Source: UBA7236 sp964463165 (lineage in GTDB: Bacteria > Bacteroidota > Bacteroidia > Chitinophagales > BACL12). Taken from it: a DNA stretch of 64,000 nt. The position numbers were made by a program, and so were the translations under genes. A model generated the notes under the pieces. That model was not told where the DNA came from and ran no database searches. It worked only from the letters and a program-made list of their open reading frames with translations. This document shows, in pieces, positions 1-9,790 of the stretch. The DNA lies in assembly GCA_964463165.1 (NCBI GenBank), contig CAYXBK010000009.1:113344-177343 (forward strand). The letters run 5' to 3'. Position 1 is the first letter of the stretch. Each line of letters opens with the position of its first letter.

Positions 1-2379
1 ACCTGCAGTAGTTGCCTGATACCAATAAACACCATCATTATTTGCATCATCTTTAATCCAGTTTTCCGGCGGGAAATCTTCCTGAAATCCTTCCGTTAAG
101 GGCATATCATAAATTCCGGAAACAGTGATATAAGAAATTTTTGTTTCGACATCGCTGCCGTTCGCATTTGATGCAGTTAGTACTACCTGATAAATTCCAG
201 GCGTATTATAAGTTACAGTTGGATTTTCTTCTGCTGATGTTGCCGGTATTCCACCTTCAAATGTCCAGCTCCATGTTTCGGTATTATCTGTTGATGCATC
301 TGTAAAATGCACAGTGGTTCCGGGGCAAACAATTGTAAGATCCGAAGTGAAATTCGCAGCAGGAATCGGGAAAGGCTGATATAATGGAGATTCCCAAACA
401 CCTTTTCCATAATATCCAACTCGCAACTTACTGTTCGGACTTCCGTCGTTATACATCATCAGATCCTGAATATTTGCAATGGATGGTAATCCGGTTGAAT
501 AATTATCCCAATTAAACATGGTGAGATCGTGATAATAAACACCATTTGCATTTGCAATATAAACGGATTCATTTTCACTCCAGTAATCAAAATAAATTCC
601 TACGATATTTATATTCGGAAGATCGTAAGTCATATTTGTCCATGTTGCGCCTGCATTATCTGATCTGTAAACTGCACTGTAGGTATATAAATAAACCACA
701 TCCGGATCATCATCTGAAATTGCGAGGCCTACTTTTAAATTTGTTACCGAAGGAGCAGTTGTTGTTGTCCATGTGGGTAAAGGATCCAATGCATTTGTTG
801 TATGCATCACTTTCGTATCTGTCCGCACCACATACACATTATTCGGATCAACGGATGAAACGGCCAAAGCTTTTACTTCTTTATTCATTGAAGTTATTTG
901 AGTCCAATCCGGTGAACCCGATGATAAATTATCTGTTCTCCAAACTTCATATTGCGAAACATATGCAGTTTCAGGTGATGCAGGTGTAAATGCCATGCGC
1001 ACTGATCCTGCATCCGGATCAGCAAATGGTTTATACCAGCTCAAATCTCCACCAGTAACAATTCTTCTGAAACCGTTGTAATAATAAACACGGTTATAAG
1101 TTAGATAATCAAACCACATGCGTGCGCCCCAGTCGCCACCACGATTAGTGTACCAGACCGGATCGCCGTAATATAATTCACCGTTATCCTGTGTGCCGAT
1201 GCTAACAATGGTATTACTTAATTGTGATTGTGCCGCATGATAAATTTCTGTTGCACCTAAACCATTTGCATATTCGGTCCAGTTATCACCTTCATCAAAA
1301 CTTAAAAAAATGCCGCCGTCATTTGCATTTAAAATCATTGTATGATCATTTGGATTATGCACGAGATGATGCATATCGGTATGACAATCGGCCCACCAAT
1401 CAGTGTATTGTGTCCATGTTGCACCACCGTCAATACTTTTCCAGATCACGTGACATGCGGTATATAATTTATTTGCATCATCCGGATCAACTTCAAGATC
1501 GAAATTATAATTGCCTTGGCCATATTCCAATTCGCTGTATCCATTTAAATTCGGATAATCTGTTTTCACCTGCGTAAAATTTATTCCAGCATCTGTTGAT
1601 TTATAAATTGTTGTTTGATTTGCGATCACAGCAACATAAACCACGTTCGGATCTGCCGGGCTCACACCTAATCTCGAACCCTGTGCAGAACCTCCGCCCG
1701 GAATAATTATTTCAGAAGTTAAATTATCCCATGATTCACCCCAATCATCGGAACGAAAATAATTTCCATCCCAATCAATTGCATAAACAACACCGTCGTT
1801 ATCCGGTTTAAATAGCATATCTGTAAATGAACCATCCGCCTTTTTTTCAATCCACATGGCGCCGCCATCGAGTGATTTAAAAATTCCGTCATCTGTTGCT
1901 GCAATTAAAATATTATGATTATCGGGCTTCATTAAAATTTCAATTGCCATGCGGTTACCGATTCCGGTATTTGAGGGATTAAATGTTACGCCGCCATCTG
2001 TACTTTTATAAATGCCATATGATTCGTAATAATAATTCGGATCACCTGTGCCGAGATAAATAATATTGTTATCCGTAAAATCAATACAAACAGATGCGCA
2101 ATTTAATGGGGGCAATGCATCAGTTCCAGTAACTGCCCAGTTCAAACCAAGATCATGACTTACATATAATCCGCCCGAAGCAGTAGTTGCCCAGATGGTA
2201 TTATCATCAATCGGATCCCATTTGATTTGCGTGGTTCTGCCTATGCCGTGAATTTGTCCGGAAATATTTGTCGGAAATGCGATCGGGCCTGTTTGGTGCC
2301 AGTCGCCGGTAACTTGCGTAAAAGAATGAAAACAGCAGATAAGTAAAAAAAGGAAAGGGGTAAATTTAAAAATGCGCAT
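1..2379 (-). CDS. Secreted BNR/VPS10-type beta-propeller protein with PKD domain, C-terminus cut by window edge
   Basis: An open frame of 793 codons runs from ATG at 2379 to the window edge with no stop. The first about 20 residues form a signal peptide ending near SFTQ. A long region follows (about residues 25-650) with repeated motifs such as YKSTDGG, FKSLDGG, WKSIDGG, FLSFDEG and YRSDNAGATW, which are the Asp-box/BNR (VPS10/sortilin-like) propeller signature; WW-rich stretches and HTDMH resemble family members annotated as glycosyl-hydrolase-like. A PKD domain follows (about 673-755, WSWTFEGG and NPTVTYNTPG), then the start of a cleaved-adhesin/choice-of-anchor J type domain (GFQEDFPPENW). 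A T9SS sorting domain probably lies beyond the edge (inference). The gene starts 38 bp after the small exported protein at 2418-2828, so the two are probably cotranscribed. Substrate unknown. Confidence 0.85.
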   Translation of the reverse strand, partial: MRIFKFTPFLFLLICCFHSFTQVTGDWHQTGPIAFPTNISGQIHGIGRTTQIKWDPIDDNTIWATTASGGLYVSHDLGLNWAVTGTDALPPLNCASVCIDFTDNNIIYLGTGDPNYYYESYGIYKSTDGGVTFNPSNTGIGNRMAIEILMKPDNHNILIAATDDGIFKSLDGGAMWIEKKADGSFTDMLFKPDNDGVVYAIDWDGNYFRSDDWGESWDNLTSEIIIPGGGSAQGSRLGVSPADPNVVYVAVIANQTTIYKSTDAGINFTQVKTDYPNLNGYSELEYGQGNYNFDLEVDPDDANKLYTACHVIWKSIDGGATWTQYTDWWADCHTDMHHLVHNPNDHTMILNANDGGIFLSFDEGDNWTEYANGLGATEIYHAAQSQLSNTIVSIGTQDNGELYYGDPVWYTNRGGDWGARMWFDYLTYNRVYYYNGFRRIVTGGDLSWYKPFADPDAGSVRMAFTPASPETAYVSQYEVWRTDNLSSGSPDWTQITSMNKEVKALAVSSVDPNNVYVVRTDTKVMHTTNALDPLPTWTTTTAPSVTNLKVGLAISDDDPDVVYLYTYSAVYRSDNAGATWTNMTYDLPNINIVGIYFDYWSENESVYIANANGVYYHDLTMFNWDNYSTGLPSIANIQDLMMYNDGSPNSKLRVGYYGKGVWESPLYQPFPIPAANFTSDLTIVCPGTTVHFTDASTDNTETWSWTFEGGIPATSAEENPTVTYNTPGIYQVVLTASNANGSDVETKISYITVSGIYDMPLTEGFQEDFPPENWIKDDANNDGVYWYQATTAG

Positions 2380-2417
2380 ACTTTTTTGATTAGTTGATGA
2401 TTTGCTTTGAATCTGTT

Positions 2418-2828
2418 TTATTTCATACCATTCAATATTCTCAATTGCTCAGCCGGTCCCGCAATACTTCCATCAGGCCTCACCCAGGGTTCAACTCTTA
2501 ATTGCCATTGTTTAAATCTTTTATAATCGAATGCGTATTGCTGACTTTCTTTTTCACGCTTTTCTTCTTTTGTATTTATCAGACGATCAAAAAAACCTTC
2601 CTTTTCCTTATGCGCTTCACCTTCTCCCAAAATTTCATCTTCTTCAACCGGTTTTGGCCGGACACTCCAGTATTGATCAAATGCATGGACCGCTTCAAAA
2701 TAATTTGTGGTAGTATCATTTATCATCGCGATCCAGTAAGGATGATTTTGTAAATCTTTGTCTGAATAAGTTTGAGCGGAGAGATTGGAAATTCCTGCGG
2801 CAAGAAGTAAAAGAAAAATGAATTTCAT
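2418..2828 (-). CDS. Small exported protein of unknown function
   Basis: 136 residues with a clear signal peptide (MKFIFLLLLAAG, cleavage near LSAQ). The mature part is hydrophilic, has a charged low-complexity middle (EEDEILGEGEAHKEKEG and EEKREKES) and ends with a Trp-rich segment containing WQLRVEPWVRPDGS. I recognise no catalytic motif. It lies 38 bp upstream of the large propeller gene on the same strand, so it may be its cotranscribed partner, for example a propeptide-like or chaperone-like factor (inference). On the minus strand a -7-like box TAATTTTG is seen at 2853-2846, though its -33 partner is poorly spaced. Confidence 0.75.
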   Translation of the reverse strand: MKFIFLLLLAAGISNLSAQTYSDKDLQNHPYWIAMINDTTTNYFEAVHAFDQYWSVRPKPVEEDEILGEGEAHKEKEGFFDRLINTKEEKREKESQQYAFDYKRFKQWQLRVEPWVRPDGSIAGPAEQLRILNGMK

Positions 2829-3028
2829 CAGAATCGGCTTTTTACAAAATTAAGGAATTCCGGCAGGCTGCATTCTCAATTAAAGCAGATTCCCGTATTT
2901 CAGCCATCCTTTTTTCCCGTTCGTCGAAAAAACATTTCGCTTCGGCATTCGTCGATACAATTTTGCCACCGAAAGTTTATTGCGTTTCCGGGTACAGGGT
3001 AGTTCAAATGTTAAATAATTAAAAAACT

Positions 3029-3081
3029 TTGGAAACTTTCAACATAAATTTTGTTTCCAATGTTTTCCGAGTTTACCTTTG
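3029..3081 (+). promoter_or_regulatory. Promoter and candidate TetR operator of the efflux operon
   Basis: A textbook Bacteroidota promoter is visible: TTG at 3051-3053 and TACCTTTG at 3074-3081, separated by 20 nt. An inverted repeat TTGGAAAC (3029-3036) and GTTTCCAA (3053-3060), with perfect 8-nt arms and a 16-nt spacer, overlaps the -33 element. A dimeric TetR repressor bound there would block RNA polymerase, giving autoregulation. The promoter position also rules out start codons at 3051 and 3060, because transcription should begin around 3088. Confidence 0.7.
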
Positions 3082-3095
3082 CACCGCAAAACAAT

Positions 3096-3704
3096 ATGGG
3101 AGAAGAATCAAAAATATTAGACCGCTGTGAACGCCTGTTCATGCGTTACGGGATAAAAAGCGTAACGATGGACGACGTTTCAAGGGAACTTGGTATCAGT
3201 AAAAAGACGCTGTATCAATACTTTGAGAACAAGGAGGACCTTGTTTACAAGGTGACGCAAAACCATTTCGAATGTCAGAATCTGGAGGTAAACGCCATTA
3301 TTGCCAGGTCGGGAACAGCCATAGATGAAATGATCGGCATAGCAGACTGGATGAATAAATTTTCAAAAAGCATTAACCCCGGGATGGTGTTCGACCTCCG
3401 GAAATACCATCCGGACAGCTGGCAGATCTTCATCCGCCACCGCAACGAATATGTTTTCAAATGCATTTTCGACAATATCGAAAGGGGAAAAAAAGAAGGC
3501 CTTTACCGGGAAGATCTCAATTCAGACATTATTGCAAGGATCTACATCTCCAAAATGGAAATGTTTTTTGATCCTGAGATTTTTCCATCCGACAGATATG
3601 CACCGGAAAAAACATTCAAGGAATTTATGAATTACCATATCCATGGACTCGCAACACAAAAAGGAATTAAATATCTCGAAAAACTAAAAACCATCACTAT
3701 ATGA
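3096..3704 (+). CDS. TetR/AcrR-family transcriptional regulator of the efflux operon
   Basis: 202 residues from ATG at 3096. Upstream in-frame starts fall inside the promoter, so this start is preferred; the leader would be only a few nucleotides. The N-terminal helix-turn-helix is clear: RLFMRYGIKSVTMDDVSREL, then GISKKTLYQYFENKEDL, the standard TetR recognition helix. The C-terminal part (about 65-200) is the variable ligand-binding and dimerisation region. The stop overlaps the start of the TolC-like gene by 4 bp (ATGA at 3701-3704), so the regulator leads the operon it presumably represses. The inducing compound cannot be predicted. Confidence 0.9.
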   Translation: MGEESKILDRCERLFMRYGIKSVTMDDVSRELGISKKTLYQYFENKEDLVYKVTQNHFECQNLEVNAIIARSGTAIDEMIGIADWMNKFSKSINPGMVFDLRKYHPDSWQIFIRHRNEYVFKCIFDNIERGKKEGLYREDLNSDIIARIYISKMEMFFDPEIFPSDRYAPEKTFKEFMNYHIHGLATQKGIKYLEKLKTITI

Positions 3705-5038
3705 CAAACAGAATTAGAGTTGTTATTACTTTAATGCTGGTTCTCGCTATACAAAGCGTACAGGCTCAGGCGCCTGCACGTTTTTCACTCAAAGAGGCGC
3801 AGGATTACGGAGTAACAAATAATGTGCAGGTGAAGTCGGCGCAGCTCGACGTCAGGAGCGCAGAAACAACCGTTGACGAAAGATTGTCAACCGGATTACC
3901 GCAACTCAATGCATCAATTGATTACCAGAATTTTTTCAAATTACCCACATCATTAATTCCAGCTGAATTTTTCGGCGGTGAAGCAGGTGAATTTATTCCG
4001 GTTCAGTTCGGAACAGAACAAAATGTTACCGCTGGATTGAGCGCATCACAATTATTATTCAACGGCGCCTGGTTCGTGGCATACAACGCTTCAAAAATTT
4101 ATGTTGAAATGGTTGAGGCACAGCAAACAGTTGCAGAAGCAGATGTGAAAAAAAATGTGGAGTCGGCATATTATTCAGTGCTGATCGCAAAAGAATTCGA
4201 AGCATTGCTGCAGAAAAATATTGATAACCTCGACAAAGTTTATTTTGAAGTTGCAGAAATGAATAAACAGGGATTTGTGGAAGAAATTGATGTCGACAGG
4301 CTGAAGATCAGTAAATCCACTCTGAACGGACAACTTGAAAATGCAAAGCGCCAGACAGATCTCGCAAAAAGTTTTTTAAAGTTTTCGATGGGAATGGATA
4401 TGAAATCGGATATCGAATTAACCGATACACTCGGCGGCATGCTCAACGGAAATTTCAATGTCATAGAAAATGATCAGAATTTTTTATCAAGGCCTGAATT
4501 CCAGATCATGCAAACATTGGTGACGTTGAATGAATACAATGTGAAAGTAAACAGATCAGCTTATTTACCAACGCTTGCATTATATGCGTCGTTTTCAGAA
4601 AATGCACAACGCAATGCATTCGATTTTTTCGACAGCGAAGGCGATTGGTTTCAGACGGGATTGGTGGGTGTGAAAATGGATATTCCGATCTTCTCGGGAT
4701 TTTACAGAAAATCAACACTGCAAAATGCACAGATCGGTTTGGAAAAAGCACAGCTTGATCAGCAAAATGCAACACAGGGAATTTTAATGGAAATTGAAAA
4801 TGCAAGGATCACATATTTAAATGCAGAAAACGATCTGAAAACCCAGCAGGAAAATATAGATCTCGCAGAAAAAATTTATAATACCACTTTAATTAAATAT
4901 AAAGCAGGCGTTGGTTCATCCATTGAACTGACAAGTGCTGAAAGTACTCTCTATCAAACACAGGGTAGTTATATATCTGCATTATTTAATCTGCTCACAG
5001 CAAAAACCAACTTAACCAAATCATTAGGCTACTATTAA
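3701..5038 (+). CDS. TolC-family outer-membrane efflux protein
   Basis: 445 residues with a signal peptide (MTNRIRVVITLMLVLAIQSVQAQ). Two long alpha-helical OEP halves are visible, the first starting FSLKEAQDYGVTNN and the second ending NLLTAKTNLTKSLGYY; the helices carry the usual Ala/Gln/Asn-rich heptads and GxxYF/LTSAESTLYQTQGSY-type sequence. Trimers of this family form the outer-membrane channel and periplasmic tunnel of tripartite pumps. The gene is translationally coupled to the TetR gene (4-bp overlap) and 11 bp from the adaptor gene. Length and order (tetR, tolC, hlyD, RND) fit the common Bacteroidota arrangement. Confidence 0.93.
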   Translation: MTNRIRVVITLMLVLAIQSVQAQAPARFSLKEAQDYGVTNNVQVKSAQLDVRSAETTVDERLSTGLPQLNASIDYQNFFKLPTSLIPAEFFGGEAGEFIPVQFGTEQNVTAGLSASQLLFNGAWFVAYNASKIYVEMVEAQQTVAEADVKKNVESAYYSVLIAKEFEALLQKNIDNLDKVYFEVAEMNKQGFVEEIDVDRLKISKSTLNGQLENAKRQTDLAKSFLKFSMGMDMKSDIELTDTLGGMLNGNFNVIENDQNFLSRPEFQIMQTLVTLNEYNVKVNRSAYLPTLALYASFSENAQRNAFDFFDSEGDWFQTGLVGVKMDIPIFSGFYRKSTLQNAQIGLEKAQLDQQNATQGILMEIENARITYLNAENDLKTQQENIDLAEKIYNTTLIKYKAGVGSSIELTSAESTLYQTQGSYISALFNLLTAKTNLTKSLGYY

Positions 5039-5049
5039 AAATACATATT

Positions 5050-6165
5050 ATGAGAAAGACATTAATATATTTATCAGCAATTGTTGTACTCGCATCGTGT
5101 GCAGCAAAAAAATCGAGCGACCCGGCAGCGGAACTTGCCAAATTGAAAAAAGAACGCACAGAACTAGATGCAAAAATTAAAAATCTCGAAGCAACAATAG
5201 CTTTGAATGACACAACAAAACATTCAGACGGCGAATTGGTATCAATTGGTGAGATCGTATTACAGCCGTTTACGCATTATATAGAATTACAGGGAAAAAT
5301 TGATGCGGATGAAAACGTAACTGTTACGCCGCAAATGCCCGGAGTGATAAATGCTGTTTATGTGCATGAAGGACAAAGCGTAGTGAAAGGCCAGGTGCTG
5401 GCATCAACAGATAATGATGCAATGCAAAAAAATATTGAAACGTATGAATCGCAGCTTGCATTTGCAAAGGATGTTTACAATAAACAAAAAGCATTATGGG
5501 ATCAGAAGATCGGAAGTGAAGTGCAATATCTCTCTGCAAAAAACAATGTGGAAACACTTGAAAAAAGTATTGCTGCAGCAAAAGAACAACTGGAATTAAG
5601 CAAATTAATTTCTCCGATCAACGGTGTTGTGGATGCAGTTGATATTAAAGTAGGACAGATCGGTGCACCGGGATACAGCGGCATCCGTGTGGTAAATATG
5701 AACAGCCTGAAAGCAAAAGGCGAAGTTTCGGAAACATATGCAGCAGTTGTTTCGCAGGGTGACCACGCAAAAATTATCTTACCGGATATGAATCTCAATT
5801 TTGATGCAACAATTTCATTCGCTTCAAAAGTAATTAATGCACAATCACGCACATTTACTGCCGAAGCAAAATTGCCGAGCGACCCTGCTTTAAAACCGAA
5901 TATGATCGCAGTTATGAAAATTGCGGATTATGAAAACCCGAAAGCGGTTGTTCTTGATCTGAATATGATTCAGCAATCATCAGATGCACAATTTGTTTAT
6001 GTAGCTGCGATGGAAGGCGGAAAAAATATTGCACAACGCAGGATAGTAACTGTCGGAAAAATATATGATGGCAAAGCAGAGATCACTTCAGGTTTAAATC
6101 CGGGAGATAAAATCATTTCTGTAGGATATCAAAATCTGATTGCAGGCCAGGAAATAAAATTTTAA
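5050..6165 (+). CDS. RND efflux periplasmic adaptor lipoprotein (HlyD/AcrA family)
   Basis: 371 residues. The signal peptide ends in a lipobox (VLASC, Cys17), so the protein should be anchored in a membrane by lipid. A short coiled coil (about 25-53, LAKLKKERTELDAKIKNLEA) precedes the barrel-sandwich (biotinyl-lipoyl-like) domain with QMPGVINAVYVHEGQSVVKGQVL, an alpha hairpin (about 125-185), the second half of the lipoyl domain (SPINGVVDAVDIKVGQIG), a beta-barrel and the membrane-proximal domain (GLNPGDKIISVGYQNLIAGQ). It bridges the RND pump to the TolC channel. The extra N-terminal coiled coil right after the lipid anchor is somewhat unusual. Confidence 0.92.
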   Translation: MRKTLIYLSAIVVLASCAAKKSSDPAAELAKLKKERTELDAKIKNLEATIALNDTTKHSDGELVSIGEIVLQPFTHYIELQGKIDADENVTVTPQMPGVINAVYVHEGQSVVKGQVLASTDNDAMQKNIETYESQLAFAKDVYNKQKALWDQKIGSEVQYLSAKNNVETLEKSIAAAKEQLELSKLISPINGVVDAVDIKVGQIGAPGYSGIRVVNMNSLKAKGEVSETYAAVVSQGDHAKIILPDMNLNFDATISFASKVINAQSRTFTAEAKLPSDPALKPNMIAVMKIADYENPKAVVLDLNMIQQSSDAQFVYVAAMEGGKNIAQRRIVTVGKIYDGKAEITSGLNPGDKIISVGYQNLIAGQEIKF

Positions 6166-6221
6166 ATAATTGAGCAGGATTGTGCAGAATAATTGTTCGC
6201 CAATCATAAAAATTACTCGAT

Positions 6222-9200
6222 ATGAAAGATGTATTCAAAGAATTTAAACCATCCAGTTGGGCGATCAACAATCGCACAACGGTGTTTATCATAACGGTGA
6301 TGCTCACAATTATGGGTTTGTCAACCTATAATGCATTGCCAAAGGAACTGTATCCGGATATTACCATGCCCACAATTTATGTGGCTACTATTTATCCGGG
6401 TTCAGCACCTGCCGATATTGAAAACCTGATCACAAAAGAACTTGAAAAAGAAATCGGGGCCGTAAGCGGTATCAATAAAATTGTAAGTAATTCGGTACAG
6501 GATTTTTCAAGTATTCAGGTTGAATTTGTTTCCGGAACCGATATTGATGAAGCAAATCAGAAAGTAAAAGATGCGGTAGATAAAGCAAAACCAAATTTAC
6601 CAAGCGATCTTGATCCGACATTCGGGCCGAATGTTGCAAAAATTGAATTTTCCGATTTCCCTATTTTGCAGGTAAACGTTGCAGGAGATTATGACCTTGC
6701 CACAATTAAAAAATATGCTGAATTTATTCAGGATAAAATCGAAGAATTACCTGAAATATCAAAAGTGGATATTATCGGTGCACCTGAACGCGAAATTCAG
6801 ATCAATGTCGACATGTATAAAATGCAGGCTGCACAATTAACCATGTATGATATTTATGCAGCGATCAGCAACGAAAACAGAATTGTTTCAGGCGGTACCA
6901 TCAGAGTGGAAGATATGCGCAGAAGTATCACCGTGAGCGGCGAATTTGATAATGTATCTCAGATTCAAAATCTGACGGTGAATAATATGCAAAACGCACC
7001 GATCTATCTGAAAGATATTGCAGAAATAAAAGATGATTTCAAAGAACAGGAAAGCTTTGCAAGGCTCGACGGCAAAAAAGTAATCACGTTAAATGCAATC
7101 AAAAAAAGTGGTGAAAACTTAATTGAAGCGTCGGATAATATCAACGCATTGCTGGAAGAATTAAAAAAGAAAGATATTCCAAAAGATATTGATATTACCG
7201 TTACAGGTGATACATCAACAACAACGAGAACACAGGTTGCAGATTTAATTAATACAATCATCATCGGATTTATTCTCGTAACGCTTGTGCTGATGTTTTT
7301 CATGGGCGCAACCGATGCGATGTTCGTCGGATTATCCGTTCCGCTTTCCATGTTTATAGCATTTATCGTATTGAGTGCACTCGGTATGACGATGAACGTA
7401 ATTGTGTTGTTTGCCTTCCTGCTCGGGCTGGGAATTGTGGTGGATGATGCGATCGTGGTAATTGAAAACACGCACCGGATATTCAATAATGGAAAAGTGC
7501 CGATTAAAATTGCAGCGAAAAATGCAGCAGGTGAAGTCTTTCTGCCCGTATTGGCCGGAACCTTAACCACACTTGCACCTTTCTTTCCATTATTATTCTG
7601 GCCGGGTATGATCGGTTCATTTATGAAAGGATTGCCGATCACTTTAATTATTACACTCACCGCATCCTTGCTTGTTGCCTATTTGATCAATCCGGTTTTT
7701 GCGGTAACATTTATGCGGGCACACAACGAAAATGAAAAACCAAACAGAAGAAGACAATTAATCTGGTCGGTCGTGTTTATTGTTTTTGGATTATTGATCG
7801 ATTTAAGCGGTAATCTTTTATTGGGAAATGTGATCATCACATTTGTTCTCGTATTCTGGCTTTACCAGCTTGTATTATTGCGGGCAATTAAATGGTTTCA
7901 GAAAAAAGGATGGCCTTCGTTTCAGCGCCGATATGCCAATTTTTTGAAATGGACACTTGTGCATCCCGTCATTTTATTTTCTTCCATTTTCGGTACGTTG
8001 ATTCTTTCAATTGTATTACTCGTTGCATCAAAACCGGGTGTTGAACAATTCCCGACAGGCGACCCGAATTTTATTTTCGCATATGTTGTGATGCCGACAG
8101 GAACTGATCAGGAAACAACCGATTCGGTTACGCAAATTGTGGAAGATAAAATTTATGGTGTGATCGGAAAAGATAACCCGCTTGTAAAATCCGTAATTTC
8201 CAACGTAACGATCGGCGCAAGTGAAGATCCGTACGATCAGAGTGCATATACAAATAAGGGAAAAGTTGCAGTTGCATTTATCGAACCCGAATTGCGCAGA
8301 AATCAAAAATCAGAACCCTATATTGAAAAATTCAGGGAAGCATTGAAAGGAATACCGGGTGTTGAAATTACAGTTGGTGTTGAGCAGGGTGGTCCACCGG
8401 CGGGTAAACCGATCAATATTGAAATTTCGGGAGATAATTTTGATGAATTAATTGCGACAAGCAGCGGCATTAAACATTATCTCGACTCATTGAATTTTGA
8501 AGGAATCGAAGAATTAAAAACAGATCTCCAGGCAAATAAACCGGAGATCACAATTGATCTCGATCGCGAGCGCATGAACCGCGAAGGAATTTCAACATTA
8601 ACTGTTGGAGGTGAAATACGAAATGCGGTTTACGGATGGGAAGCGTCGAAATATAAAGAAGGTAATGACGATTATCCGATTGTGATCAGATATGATGAAG
8701 CACAAAGAAAAAATATCGATCAGTTAAAGGATTTAAAAATTACTTACCGCGATATGATGACTGGCCAGGTGCGTCAGATTCCTTTGAGTGCATTTGCAGA
8801 TATTAAATATTCAACAACATATTCAGGTATTAAACGCATCGATCAAAAACGTGTGGTAACACTTGCATCAAATTTATTATCGGGATATGAAAGTCAGCAA
8901 CCTGCGATCATGGCGAAAGTGAAAGCAGCGCTTGCCGATTATGAAACACCGGAAGGAGTTGCAATTGGTTATACAGGTGCAAGTCAGGATATGGAAGAAA
9001 CAATTAATTTCATGGGTGTTGCCTGGATCATTTCATTATTCCTGATCATCATTATTCTCGTTACGCAATTCAATTCCATCACAAAACCGTTTATCATTTT
9101 CGTGGAAGTATTTTTCAGTATCATCGGCGTATTGCTTGGATATGGAATTTTCGGAATGGATTTTTCTGCGGTAATGACGGGTGTTGGTTTGGTTGCCTTA

Positions 9201-9644
9201 CTTGGAATTGTTGTGCGAAACGGAATTCTCCTTGTGGAATTTACAGATATACTTATTTCGCAGGGAATGGAAATCAGGGAAGCGGTTGTTGAGGCCGCGA
9301 GAATCAGGATGACGCCGGTAGTACTTACTGCAACCGCAACGATCCTCGGGATGATTCCATTGGCGATCGGTTTGAATATTGATTTCGTCGGATTATTCAC
9401 AACAGGAAATGCCGATATATGGCTGGGTGGTGAAAACGTTGTGTTCTGGGGACCACTTGCATGGACAATCGTATTCGGATTGGGATATGCAACTTTCATC
9501 ACCTTGCTCGTTGTTCCTGTTATGTATTTATTAAATGAAAGAGGAAAAGCAAGAGTTAAAAGAATATTCGGAATTAAAACAGATCATTCAGCAGAAAATG
9601 TTGGAACCCTGGCAACAGGTGTGAGAGATAAGGATATCGTTTAA
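6222..9644 (+). CDS. RND-family efflux transporter permease (AcrB/HAE1-like)
   Basis: 1140 residues, the inner-membrane proton-driven pump of the operon. It shows the two-fold RND layout: TM1, a large periplasmic loop, TM2-6 with GIVVDDAIVVIENTHR carrying the Asp pair of TM4 (AcrB D407/D408 equivalents), then TM7, a second periplasmic loop and TM8-12. The position equivalent to AcrB K940 in TM10 is Arg here (GIVVRNGILLVEF). It is about 100 residues longer than AcrB, mostly because of an extra hydrophobic pair between the halves (about residues 507-560, LIWSVVFIVFGLLIDL and IITFVLVFWLYQLVLL). It follows the adaptor gene by 56 bp. Drug, metal or lipid substrates cannot be told from sequence. 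Confidence 0.93.
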   Translation: MKDVFKEFKPSSWAINNRTTVFIITVMLTIMGLSTYNALPKELYPDITMPTIYVATIYPGSAPADIENLITKELEKEIGAVSGINKIVSNSVQDFSSIQVEFVSGTDIDEANQKVKDAVDKAKPNLPSDLDPTFGPNVAKIEFSDFPILQVNVAGDYDLATIKKYAEFIQDKIEELPEISKVDIIGAPEREIQINVDMYKMQAAQLTMYDIYAAISNENRIVSGGTIRVEDMRRSITVSGEFDNVSQIQNLTVNNMQNAPIYLKDIAEIKDDFKEQESFARLDGKKVITLNAIKKSGENLIEASDNINALLEELKKKDIPKDIDITVTGDTSTTTRTQVADLINTIIIGFILVTLVLMFFMGATDAMFVGLSVPLSMFIAFIVLSALGMTMNVIVLFAFLLGLGIVVDDAIVVIENTHRIFNNGKVPIKIAAKNAAGEVFLPVLAGTLTTLAPFFPLLFWPGMIGSFMKGLPITLIITLTASLLVAYLINPVFAVTFMRAHNENEKPNRRRQLIWSVVFIVFGLLIDLSGNLLLGNVIITFVLVFWLYQLVLLRAIKWFQKKGWPSFQRRYANFLKWTLVHPVILFSSIFGTLILSIVLLVASKPGVEQFPTGDPNFIFAYVVMPTGTDQETTDSVTQIVEDKIYGVIGKDNPLVKSVISNVTIGASEDPYDQSAYTNKGKVAVAFIEPELRRNQKSEPYIEKFREALKGIPGVEITVGVEQGGPPAGKPINIEISGDNFDELIATSSGIKHYLDSLNFEGIEELKTDLQANKPEITIDLDRERMNREGISTLTVGGEIRNAVYGWEASKYKEGNDDYPIVIRYDEAQRKNIDQLKDLKITYRDMMTGQVRQIPLSAFADIKYSTTYSGIKRIDQKRVVTLASNLLSGYESQQPAIMAKVKAALADYETPEGVAIGYTGASQDMEETINFMGVAWIISLFLIIIILVTQFNSITKPFIIFVEVFFSIIGVLLGYGIFGMDFSAVMTGVGLVALLGIVVRNGILLVEFTDILISQGMEIREAVVEAARIRMTPVVLTATATILGMIPLAIGLNIDFVGLFTTGNADIWLGGENVVFWGPLAWTIVFGLGYATFITLLVVPVMYLLNERGKARVKRIFGIKTDHSAENVGTLATGVRDKDIV

Positions 9645-9667
9645 TAGTATAAAGGTTGGGAATGAAG

Positions 9668-9712
9668 CAGCCCGTCCGTTTGCTCTGCAAATTGGCGGGC
9701 TGTATCTTTTTC
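9668..9712 (+). terminator. Rho-independent terminator of the efflux operon
   Basis: CAGCCCG (9668-9674) pairs with CGGGCTG (9696-9702); the inner TTTGC and GCAAA extend the stem. The sequence after it is TATCTTTTTCG. It lies 24 bp after the RND stop codon. Confidence 0.8.
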
Positions 9713-9790
9713 GTTCATCGCAATTTGGAAATTGCAGCACCATGACTTTTATCATACATGCTTGCGGGTCAAATTATTTAATTTCGCAGA

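Noticed and set aside
546..1577. His/Leu-rich plus-strand frames opposite the propeller gene at 1-2379
   Set aside because: Antisense shadows of the 793-codon open frame, which has a signal peptide and Asp-box repeats.
7004..7660. Long minus-strand open frame of 218 codons inside the RND pump gene
   Set aside because: It is the antisense shadow of a strongly conserved membrane-protein frame; no signal, promoter or family pattern of its own.
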